From VRUE01 sp963727465 (GTDB lineage: Bacteria; Actinomycetota; Thermoleophilia; Solirubrobacterales; 70-9), in contig CAVSGL010000008.1 in the NCBI GenBank assembly GCA_963727465.1, positions 62,001 through 126,000 of the forward strand: a DNA stretch of 64,000 nt, read 5' to 3'. Below the pieces are notes generated by a model. The model worked only from the letters and a program-made list of their open reading frames with translations. It had not been told where the DNA came from and searched no databases. The position numbers and the translations under genes are program-made. This document shows, in pieces, positions 15,313 through 22,803 of the stretch. Within the stretch, counting starts at the first letter, position 1. Each line of letters starts with the position of its first letter.

Positions 15313-18300
15313 TTATATGCGGCGGTCGGCGTTCCGCCTCGTGAGCCGCCGGCGGCGGTCCACGCGCCCGCGGGGCGGCGGCGGGCCCCGGAACCGGAGG
15401 CCCCGGGACGCAGCCGACCCCCGAGCGCGATCGGGCCGGCCGGCGGGAGGCCGGTCCCGGTCCGGTCCTGCCTCGCCTGCGGACGACTCCGGGTCGAGCG
15501 CGGGCAGGGCGCGGTCGAGCCAGCGCGGCAGCCACCACGCGCGCGGGCCCAGCGCCCGCATGATCGCCGGCAGCAGCACCAGCCGGATCACGGTCGCGTC
15601 GAGCGCGACGGCGAAGGTGAGGCCGGCGCCGAACTGCTGAAGCGAGGCGATGTCGGCGCTGGCGAAGGCGAGGAAGACCGAGCTCATGATCGCCGCGGCG
15701 CCGGTGATCACGCCGGCGGTGCGGCGCAGGCCGTGCTCGATCGCGTAGGCGTGGTCGCGCCTGGCGAGCCAGGCCTCGCGCATGCGGGTGAGCAGGAAGA
15801 CCTCGTAGTCGACCGAGAGCACGAACATGATCGTCAGCACCCCCGCGGCCGAGATCGCGTCGATGTAGCGCGGCCCGACCAGCAGGTCGAGGCCGAAGAA
15901 GATCTGTAGGGCGCCGAACGCCGCCGCGATCGTCAGCAGGTTGAGCGCGACCGCGACCAGCGGCAGCGGCAGCGAGCGCAGCACCATGGTCAGCATCAGG
16001 ACCGAGACCAGGCTGAGCGCGATCACGAGCAGCGGCAGGCGGGCCATGGTGGCGTCGCTGTAGTCGGCGAGCGTCTGGGCGCCCTCGCCGATCGCGACGC
16101 TGGTGCCGCTGGCCCGGGCGAGCGCCGGCAGCTCGTCCTGCAACCGGTGGATGAGGCGACGGGTGCTCGCGGCGCTCGGCCCCGAGGCCGGCACGACCAG
16201 CATCCGCGCGGTCTGGCCGCCGCTGTCCAGGTTGACGACCTGGGCGATCTGTTCACGCGTCTCGGGAACGGTCCCGTCGAGCGCGGCGAGCATCAGGTAG
16301 CCGGAGTCGATCGCCCGCGGCGAGGCGGCCCGCAGCGCGCCGAGGTCTTCGCGGTAACCGTGCAGCGCGAGCGCGTAGTGGGCCAGCGGGCCCTGCGGGC
16401 GCTCGAGCCCGGCGGCGAGCTCGCCGCCGCGCGCCCGGCCGTCGCGCAGCTCGCCGCCGAGCCGATCGGCGCCGCCGGCGATCGCTTCGAGCCCCTCGGC
16501 GAGCTGGGCGCCGCCGCCGCGCGCCCGCGCCAGGCCGCGGTCGAGGCGGTGGCCGCCGCGCGCCAGCCGCCGCAGCGCCGTGCGCAGCTCGCGGCCGCCG
16601 CGTTCGGAGTCGCGGGCGCCCGCGGCGACGCGATCGGCGCCCGCCCGCAGCCGGCTGACCCCGGCGGCGAGCCCGTCGAGCCGCTCGGGCTGGGCGGCCA
16701 GCGTGTCGACGGAGTGGGCGAGCTGCTCCTCGATCCCGACGATCGCCCCGGCGAGCGAGCTCGCCGCCCCGGCCGGCAGCACCGGTTCCCCCTCAGCGGG
16801 CGAGCCTTCCGGCAGCGGGGCGCCGACCAGCGCCGAGGCTTCGCGGACAGCGGCCCGCAGCTCGGCGTAGCGCGGGTCTTCCCTGCCCACGGTCATGGCT
16901 TCGAGTTCGCGCACGGCGCGTTCGAGCCGGTCCGCCGCCATCTCGGTCGGCCCCCGCAGCGACCTGATCCAGGCCGCCCAGGTGCGCAGGCGGGCGCCGA
17001 TCGCGTACAGCTGGGCGAGCGAGGCGCTCAGCTCGCGGTCGAGCTTGCGGGCGCCGCGCGCCAGCTGGACGGCGCCGTCGCCGAGCCGGCGCTGCCCGCG
17101 GACCAGGCGGTCGGCGCCGCGCACGGCGCGGTCGAGGCCGGCGGAGAGCCGCCGCGCCCCGGCTCCGGCTTCGCCCAGCCCGGCCTCGAGCCGCGCCGCG
17201 CCCGCCGCGGCCTCACGCGTCCTGCCCGCGATCGTCGCCGCCCCGTCGGCGGCCGAGCCGAGCCCGCCGCGAAGCCGGGCGACCCCGTCGCCCGCGTCGC
17301 GCAGCCCGGAGCGCAGCGATTCGATCCCGTCCTCGGCGCTCGCCAGCTTCGCCGGCGCCGCCCGGTAGCCGCGGCGCGCTTTCGCGAGGGACCCCTCCGC
17401 TTCCCGCAGCGAAGCGGGCCCGATCACCGCCTCGACCGCGGGGTCGCGGGCGACGCGGTCCTGCCAGCGCGAGATCGCCCGCAGCCGGCCCGGGTCGGAG
17501 ATCGTCCCCCGGCGCGCGCTGGCGACGATCGCGACCGGCGCCGCCCAGCCCGGCCCGATCTCGCGCCGCAGCGCTTCGTAGCCCTGCCGGGTCGGGTCCG
17601 AGCGGGGAAGCTGACGGGGGTCGGGCGGGCCGATGCTGAGGGCGCCGGCCGGCGCGGCGATCGCCAGCATCGCGCCGACGATCAGCGGAATCGCGATCCA
17701 GGGCCGGGCGACCAGCCGGGTGGCGAGGCCGACGAGGCGATCGCCGGAGCCGAGCCCGGGCAGGCGCCAGCGCTCGAGCCAGGGCGCGAGGATGCGGATC
17801 AGCGCCGGCAGCAGCGAGATCGCCAGCAGCACGCTGAGCAGCGCCGAGACCATGACGCCGGCGGCGACCGAGGCGAGCAGATCGCCGGGGGCGATCAGCG
17901 CCGCCGTCAGCATCGCCAGGGCCAGGGTGCCGCCGGCGAAGACGATCGTCCGCCCGGCGGCCCGCGCCGCGGCGTCGATCGCCGCGTCGACCTCTCCCCC
18001 GGCGCGCTCCTGGCGGAAGCGCGAGACCATCAGCAGCGCGTAGTCGACGCCGAGCGCCAGTCCCATCATCGAGGCGACCGAGACGGCGAGCGAGTTGATC
18101 GGCATCGCGCCGGCGCTGAGCCAGAGCAGGCCGCGCCCGGCGAGCACCGTGGCGCCGCCCATCAGCAGCGGGATCGCCGCCGCCACCGGGCTGCGGAAGA
18201 CGAGCAGCAGGACCAGCACCAGGATCGGCGCCACCAGCAGCTCGGCGCGATGGGTGGCGTCGAGCGCGTCCTTCTGTAGCGCCAGGCCGACCGCGGCGAG

Positions 18301-18774
18301 GCCGCCGACGTGGGCGCGCACCGGCGGCCGCACGTTCGCGCGCACGATCCCCTGCGCCGCCGGCACCACCTCGGTCAGCGCCTCCGAGTCGGGTCGCTGG
18401 AAGCCGGCGACGACGAGCGCCGCCCCCGGCCGCGGACGCAGGCTGGCCGGCGTCTCGGCCGAGTCCCAGGGCGACATCACCCGCACCCGCGGCTCGCGGC
18501 GCAGCGCCGCGGCGAGGCGGGGCCCCTGGCGGTCGATCGCCGCCGGCGGCCCCTGGAGCAGCACGGTGACCGTGACCGAGTTGCCGAACTGGCGCTCGAT
18601 CATCGCCTGGGCGCGGGCCGAGGGCGTCCCGGGCACGAGCAGGGTGCTCGGCGTGAGGCGCCTGGCGATCCCGGCGCCGAGCAGCGCCAGCGCCGCCACC
18701 ACCAGCGCCCAGACCGCCAGGGTCAGCCAGGGGCGCGTCGCTCTGCGGCGGGTGCGATCGGGATCTGTGCGCAT
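15313..18774 (-). CDS. MMPL/RND-family transporter
   Basis: This 1153-aa membrane protein has an N-terminal TM helix, a first extracytoplasmic domain, and a TM bundle with LALGVDYALLMVSRFRQE. A very long second external domain (about residues 470-830) is built of Gly/Arg/Ala-rich helical repeats (LRAGADRVAAGARDSERGG type) that look like an extended coiled coil. A second TM bundle follows, with FVLSVDYEVFLLTRMREAWL. MMPL proteins export lipids or hydrophobic compounds. It is divergent from a TetR gene with palindromes between them, a classic exporter/repressor arrangement. Confidence 0.92.
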   Translation of the reverse strand: MRTDPDRTRRRATRPWLTLAVWALVVAALALLGAGIARRLTPSTLLVPGTPSARAQAMIERQFGNSVTVTVLLQGPPAAIDRQGPRLAAALRREPRVRVMSPWDSAETPASLRPRPGAALVVAGFQRPDSEALTEVVPAAQGIVRANVRPPVRAHVGGLAAVGLALQKDALDATHRAELLVAPILVLVLLLVFRSPVAAAIPLLMGGATVLAGRGLLWLSAGAMPINSLAVSVASMMGLALGVDYALLMVSRFRQERAGGEVDAAIDAAARAAGRTIVFAGGTLALAMLTAALIAPGDLLASVAAGVMVSALLSVLLAISLLPALIRILAPWLERWRLPGLGSGDRLVGLATRLVARPWIAIPLIVGAMLAIAAPAGALSIGPPDPRQLPRSDPTRQGYEALRREIGPGWAAPVAIVASARRGTISDPGRLRAISRWQDRVARDPAVEAVIGPASLREAEGSLAKARRGYRAAPAKLASAEDGIESLRSGLRDAGDGVARLRGGLGSAADGAATIAGRTREAAAGAARLEAGLGEAGAGARRLSAGLDRAVRGADRLVRGQRRLGDGAVQLARGARKLDRELSASLAQLYAIGARLRTWAAWIRSLRGPTEMAADRLERAVRELEAMTVGREDPRYAELRAAVREASALVGAPLPEGSPAEGEPVLPAGAASSLAGAIVGIEEQLAHSVDTLAAQPERLDGLAAGVSRLRAGADRVAAGARDSERGGRELRTALRRLARGGHRLDRGLARARGGGAQLAEGLEAIAGGADRLGGELRDGRARGGELAAGLERPQGPLAHYALALHGYREDLGALRAASPRAIDSGYLMLAALDGTVPETREQIAQVVNLDSGGQTARMLVVPASGPSAASTRRLIHRLQDELPALARASGTSVAIGEGAQTLADYSDATMARLPLLVIALSLVSVLMLTMVLRSLPLPLVAVALNLLTIAAAFGALQIFFGLDLLVGPRYIDAISAAGVLTIMFVLSVDYEVFLLTRMREAWLARRDHAYAIEHGLRRTAGVITGAAAIMSSVFLAFASADIASLQQFGAGLTFAVALDATVIRLVLLPAIMRALGPRAWWLPRWLDRALPALDPESSAGEAGPDRDRPPAGRPDRARGSAASRGLRFRGPPPPRGRVDRRRRLTRRNADRRI

Positions 18775-18793
18775 CGCGGCCTCCCCGATTCGA

Positions 18794-18803
18794 TGTATAC
18801 ATA
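18794..18803. promoter_or_regulatory. Operator half-site cluster (TGTATACA)
   Basis: tgtatacata contains the perfect 8-bp palindrome TGTATACA. It lies 20 bp from the MMPL start and 15 bp from a second palindrome with the same TGTATA half-site. Confidence 0.65.
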
Positions 18804-18817
18804 CGTCCGTCTAAATC

Positions 18818-18831
18818 TATACATTTGTATA
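18818..18831. promoter_or_regulatory. TetR operator candidate (TATACA-TT-TGTATA)
   Basis: This 14-bp perfect palindrome lies 13 bp upstream of the TetR ATG and within the divergent MMPL/TetR interval. It shares the TGTATA half-site with 18794-18803, fitting autoregulation plus repression of the exporter. Confidence 0.7.
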
Positions 18832-18843
18832 ATAAGAGCCGAG

Positions 18844-19452
18844 ATGGCCGCGAACCGTGAGGGAGGTCACAGAGAGCGCCTGCTGGAGGCGGCGATCGTC
18901 TGCCTCCAGGAGAAGGGCTACGCCCGCACGACCTCGCGCGACCTGGTCGCGGCTTCGGGCACCAACCTGGCCTCGATCGGCTACCACTTCGGCTCCAAGG
19001 AGGAGCTGCTCAACGTCGCCGTCGCCGAGGCCTTCCAGCGCTGGCTGAAGCCGCTCGTGGGGCTCGCCGCCGCGCCCGGGCCGGCGACGCCGCTGGAGCG
19101 CCTGGAGCGCGGGCTGAGCGGCGCGACGGACACGCTGGAGGAGAACCGGCCGCTGGTCGCCGCGGCGCTGGAGGCCTGGGCGCAGCTGCCCCGCTCCGCG
19201 GACCTGCGGGCGACGATGAAGGCCGGCTACGAGGACTTCCACCGGGCGATCGCCGCGACCGTCCGCGAGGCCTTCGGCGGCGCCGAGGCAGCCGCCGAGG
19301 TCGACGACGAGGCCCTGGCGACGCTGATCATCGCCCTCTTCGACGGCCTCCTGGTCCGCTGGCAGCTCGACCCCGAGGACCCGCCGAGCGCCGCCCGCCT
19401 GACCGCCGCCGCCCAGAGCGCGCTCGCCGCCCTGGCGAGTCTGCCGACCTGA
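18844..19452 (+). CDS. TetR/AcrR-family transcriptional regulator
   Basis: This 202-aa protein starts at the ATG at 18844; an open frame upstream runs through the MMPL gene and is ignored. The N-terminal HTH is typical: RLLEAAIVCLQEKGYARTTS, then LVAASGTNLASIGYHFGSKE. The C-terminal ligand domain contains a helical region near LVAAALEAWAQLPRSADLRA. It probably represses the divergent MMPL exporter through the TGTATA palindromes. Confidence 0.92.
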   Translation: MAANREGGHRERLLEAAIVCLQEKGYARTTSRDLVAASGTNLASIGYHFGSKEELLNVAVAEAFQRWLKPLVGLAAAPGPATPLERLERGLSGATDTLEENRPLVAAALEAWAQLPRSADLRATMKAGYEDFHRAIAATVREAFGGAEAAAEVDDEALATLIIALFDGLLVRWQLDPEDPPSAARLTAAAQSALAALASLPT

Positions 19453-19489
19453 ACGATCGATCGCCCGACCCGCTTCGCCTCCGTCCGAC

Positions 19490-19981
19490 TCAGTGGACGT
19501 CCGGGTCCGTGAGCGCGGCGACATCGGCACGGTCGACCGGGCGTCCGCGCGCGAGCTTCATTCGGATCAGGTCGTCGCGGCCCGCGACCGGCACCTGGAT
19601 ATCGCCCAAGGCGATCACGAGGGCTCGGCTGCGCAATCCGTCGAACGATGCGGCTCCGGGAGCATCGTGCAAGACGTCGATGTCGCCGTAGGGCGTCGCG
19701 AACTGCCAGATCGTCGACCGGGGCAACATCGCGGCGTCGATCTCGAGGTTCTCGCTGCCGGTATTGAGCACTCGCGCCTCGAGTGCGTTCAGGGCATCGG
19801 CCAGCCTGCTCAGGTTCGCCGGATCCGGCTCCGGGATGACGTTGACGTCATTCGTCATCCGGGTATTGCCGTGCGTCTGCGCAGCCAGCCCTCCCACCAG
19901 GACGAAATCGACCTCGTGCCGGACGAGCTCCTCGAAGATCCGGCGCGCATCGAGCGACACGCTGTCGCGATCACCCCGCAC
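19490..19981 (-). CDS. Nucleotidyltransferase-fold toxin-like protein (AbiEii/MNT superfamily)
   Basis: This 163-aa protein starts with GTG at 19981 and overlaps the XRE gene by 11 nt. The nucleotidyltransferase signature VLVGGLAAQTHGNTRMTNDV is at residues 27-46. The usual metal-binding D-x-D appears as D45-V-N47, so one acidic ligand is replaced by Asn. A further acidic motif is GDIDVLHD. With the adjacent HTH gene it resembles toxin-antitoxin pairs that modify tRNA or proteins by nucleotide transfer; activity is uncertain because of Asn47. Confidence 0.8.
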   Translation of the reverse strand: MRGDRDSVSLDARRIFEELVRHEVDFVLVGGLAAQTHGNTRMTNDVNVIPEPDPANLSRLADALNALEARVLNTGSENLEIDAAMLPRSTIWQFATPYGDIDVLHDAPGAASFDGLRSRALVIALGDIQVPVAGRDDLIRMKLARGRPVDRADVAALTDPDVH

Positions 19982-20300
19982 GCGCCCGCCGCCCAGCCTC
20001 GCTCAAATCGGCCGCCAACCGGTTCCATGAGATGGCCAGCCGCAATCGCTCGGCAGGCGTTCGCCGGAGCGTCGCGCGCAGGTGGACCGGGTCATATTCG
20101 CGCTCCGTCGGCGCCGCCTCGAGCTTCAGCTCCTCGCCCATCGCCGCCAGCAGGCGCTCAACCGTCTCGACTCCGGGCGAGACCTGCCCGCGCTCGATAC
20201 GACTGATCGCCGCCTGGTCGGTGCCCGCACGCAGGGCAAGCGCGCGCTGGCTCACTCCGTGACGACGCCGGGCCTGCTTGATCAACGCGGCCACATCCAT
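19971..20300 (-). CDS. XRE-family antitoxin-like HTH protein
   Basis: This 109-aa protein has an N-terminal Cro/C1 HTH (residues about 5-60: IKQARRRHGVSQRALALRAG, AAISRIERGQVSPGVETVER). A C-terminal tail, YDPVHLRATLRRTPAERLRL, is typical of HTH partners of nucleotidyltransferase proteins. It is first in a two-gene operon overlapping the toxin-like gene. Its AT-rich promoter contains atgtcatataaggcatcat, a plausible autoregulatory region. Confidence 0.85.
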   Translation of the reverse strand: MDVAALIKQARRRHGVSQRALALRAGTDQAAISRIERGQVSPGVETVERLLAAMGEELKLEAAPTEREYDPVHLRATLRRTPAERLRLAISWNRLAADLSEAGRRARAG

Positions 20301-20366
20301 GCTCCGATTATGTCATATAAGGCATCATATTCAGGGGCGAGGGGGCGACTTGCTTGCATTAGGCGC

Positions 20367-22772
20367 ATGACGTCGGTCCGCGACCAGCGCAGCGAAGCGG
20401 ACCGCCGCGCCGACGAGCGGCTCGCCGCCGCCGAGGGGCTGAGCGGGGCCGAGGCGGCGGCGCGCCTGGAGCGCTACGGGCCGAACGCGATCGAAGAGGA
20501 GGAGCGCAGCGTCGTGCTCGAGCTGCTCTCCCACTTCTGGGCGCCGATCCCGTGGATGATCGAGGCGGCGCTGGTGCTGACCGCGGCCACGGCGCGCTGG
20601 GCCGACTTCGCCATCATCGCGGCGCTGCTGGCGCTCAACGGCCTGGTCGGCTTCTGGGAGGAGCACCAGGCGGCGAACGCGATCGCGGCGCTGAAGCAGC
20701 GCCTGGCCAAACGGGCGCGGGTGAGGCGCGACGGCGAGTGGCGGACGGTGGCCGCCGAGCAGATCGTTCCCGGCGACCTGCTGACGGTCGAGCGCGGCGA
20801 CGTGCTCCCCGCCGACGGGCGGATCGCCGCCGGCGCCGCCGACGCCGACGAGTCGGTGCTGACCGGCGAGTCGCTGCCGGTCTCCAAGCGCGCGGGCGAC
20901 GATGTCTACTCGGGCACGGTCGTCTCCCGCGGCACGCCGAGCGTCCGCGTCCTCGCCACCGGCGCCGCGACCGAGTTCGGCCGCACCGCCGAGCTGACCG
21001 GGGAACGCGGGCCGGCGAGCCACTTCCAGGCGGCGATCTTCTCGATCGGCAGGTACCTGATCGGGATCGCCCTCTGCCTGGTCGCCCTGATCGTCGTCGT
21101 CTCGCTACAGCGCGGCGAAGACGCCGGCACGACGCTCGAGTTCGCCCTGGTGGTGACGATCGCCTCGATCCCCGTGGCGCTGCCGGCGGTGCTCTCGGTG
21201 ACGATGGCGGTCGGCGCCCGCCACCTGGCCCGGCACGAGGCGGTGGTCAGCCACCTGCCCGCGGTCGAGGAGATGTCGGGGGTCGACGTGCTCTGCGCCG
21301 ACAAGACGGGGACGATCACGAAGAACGAGCTGGCGGTCGCCGACGTCGCCGTGCTCGACCCCGGCGCCGACCGCCGGCAGGTGCTGCGCGAGGCGGCGCT
21401 GACCGCGGAGAGCGGCGGGCAGGACCCGGTCGACGCCGCCGTGCTGGCGGCGCTGGGCGAGAACCCCGACGGCGGCGAGGTGCTCGAGCTCGAGCCCTTC
21501 GACGCCGACCGCAAGCGGGCCGAGGCGCGGGTGCGGGCCGCGGACGGCTCCGAGTACCGGGTGGCGAAGGGCGCCGTGCAGGCGATCCTCGACCTCGCGC
21601 CGGCGGCCGCGGGGGCCAGCCGCGTCGCCGCGGCGACCGCCGAGTTCGCCCGCCGCGGCCAACGGGCGCTGGCGGTCGCCCGCGCCGACGACGGCGCCTG
21701 GCGGCTGAGCGGCGTGCTGGCGATCGCCGACCCGCCGCGCGAGGACTCGCGGCCGACGCTGGAACAGGCGCGCGCGCTCGGCGTCGAGGTGAAGATGGTG
21801 ACCGGCGACCGGGTCGAGATCGGGCGCGAGATCGCAAGCGAGGTGGGCATGGGCGCCGAGGTGCTCGAGTCGAGCGCGATCGAGCGGCTCGAGGGCGAAG
21901 AGCTGGCGGAGCGGGTCGAGGACGCCGACGGCTTCGCCCAGGTCGTGCCCGAGGACAAGCACCGGATCGTCAAGGCGCTACAGGCGCGCGGCCACATCGT
22001 CGGCATGACCGGCGACGGGGTCAACGACGCGCCGGCCCTGGCCCGCGCCGACGCCGGCATCGCCGTCTCCGGCGCCACCGACGCGGCGCGGGCTGCGGCG
22101 GACATCGTCCTGCTCTCGGCCGGGCTCTCGGTGATCGTCGAGGCGATCCACCGCGCCCGCGAGGTGTTCCGGCGGATGACCAACTACGCGATCTACCGGA
22201 TCGCCGAGACGATCCGCGTCGTCCTCTTCGTCACGCTCGCGATCGTCGCCTTCGACTTCTTCCCGGTGACGCCGATCCAGATCGTCCTGCTGGCGATCCT
22301 CAACGACGCGGCGATTCTCACCATCGCCTACGACCGGGTCAAACCGTCGCCGCGGCCGGAGCGCTGGGACCTGCGCGAGGTGCTGACGATCGCCACCGTG
22401 CTCGGCGTCGCCGGCGTGATCGAGTCCTTCTCGCTGGTCGGGATCGCGGTCGGCCCGCTCGGGATCGGCCACGACGAGGTGCGCACCCTGATGTACCTGA
22501 AGCTCTCGGTCGCCGGCCACCTGACCCTGTTCGTCGCCCGCACCCGCGGCCGCATGTGGTCCTACCGACCCGCCTCGGTCGTGCTGATCGCGGTCATCGG
22601 CACGCAGATCCTCGCCACCGCGATCGCCGCCTCGGGCCTGCTGATGGACCCGCTGCGCTGGAACCTCGTCGCCCTCGCCTGGGCCTACGCGATCGTCTGG
22701 ATCCTGCTGCTCGACCAGGTGAAGATCTGGACCTACGCCCTGCTCGACCGGCGCGCGCGGTCGAGGTTTTGA
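20367..22772 (+). CDS. Plasma-membrane-type (P3A) H+-ATPase, HAD-IC family
   Basis: The start is ATG at 20367 (801 aa); the longer upstream frame crosses the XRE gene and is not used. Motifs in order: VLTGES (actuator), CADKTGTITKNEL with the phosphorylated Asp, KGAVQAIL in the nucleotide domain, MVTGD, and TGDGVNDAPAL. The two-TM N-terminal pair and six-TM C-terminal bundle match proton pumps. The 3' end of the coding sequence lies inside a REP-like palindrome, which supplies the last residues and the stop codon. Confidence 0.92.
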   Translation: MTSVRDQRSEADRRADERLAAAEGLSGAEAAARLERYGPNAIEEEERSVVLELLSHFWAPIPWMIEAALVLTAATARWADFAIIAALLALNGLVGFWEEHQAANAIAALKQRLAKRARVRRDGEWRTVAAEQIVPGDLLTVERGDVLPADGRIAAGAADADESVLTGESLPVSKRAGDDVYSGTVVSRGTPSVRVLATGAATEFGRTAELTGERGPASHFQAAIFSIGRYLIGIALCLVALIVVVSLQRGEDAGTTLEFALVVTIASIPVALPAVLSVTMAVGARHLARHEAVVSHLPAVEEMSGVDVLCADKTGTITKNELAVADVAVLDPGADRRQVLREAALTAESGGQDPVDAAVLAALGENPDGGEVLELEPFDADRKRAEARVRAADGSEYRVAKGAVQAILDLAPAAAGASRVAAATAEFARRGQRALAVARADDGAWRLSGVLAIADPPREDSRPTLEQARALGVEVKMVTGDRVEIGREIASEVGMGAEVLESSAIERLEGEELAERVEDADGFAQVVPEDKHRIVKALQARGHIVGMTGDGVNDAPALARADAGIAVSGATDAARAAADIVLLSAGLSVIVEAIHRAREVFRRMTNYAIYRIAETIRVVLFVTLAIVAFDFFPVTPIQIVLLAILNDAAILTIAYDRVKPSPRPERWDLREVLTIATVLGVAGVIESFSLVGIAVGPLGIGHDEVRTLMYLKLSVAGHLTLFVARTRGRMWSYRPASVVLIAVIGTQILATAIAASGLLMDPLRWNLVALAWAYAIVWILLLDQVKIWTYALLDRRARSRF

Positions 22773-22800
22773 CCGCATACCGACGAAAAGCTCGACCGCG
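22756..22800. repeat. REP-like palindrome, copy 3 (overlaps a stop codon)
   Basis: The outer arms cgcggtcgag and ctcgaccgcg are intact; the inner part carries a few changes (ttttgaccgcataccgacgaaaag). The TGA of the H+-ATPase gene (22770-22772) is inside the left arm. It lies 4 nt from the stop of the convergent penicillin-binding protein gene. Confidence 0.88.
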
Positions 22801-22803
22801 CCG

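Noticed and set aside
16147..18279. Long plus-strand frame within the MMPL gene
   Set aside because: It is a shadow of the repetitive Arg/Ala/Gly codons of the MMPL external domain.
20082..20366. N-terminal extension of the H+-ATPase frame
   Set aside because: It overlaps the XRE antitoxin gene on the other strand and has no P-type ATPase similarity; ATG 20367 gives the normal N-terminus.
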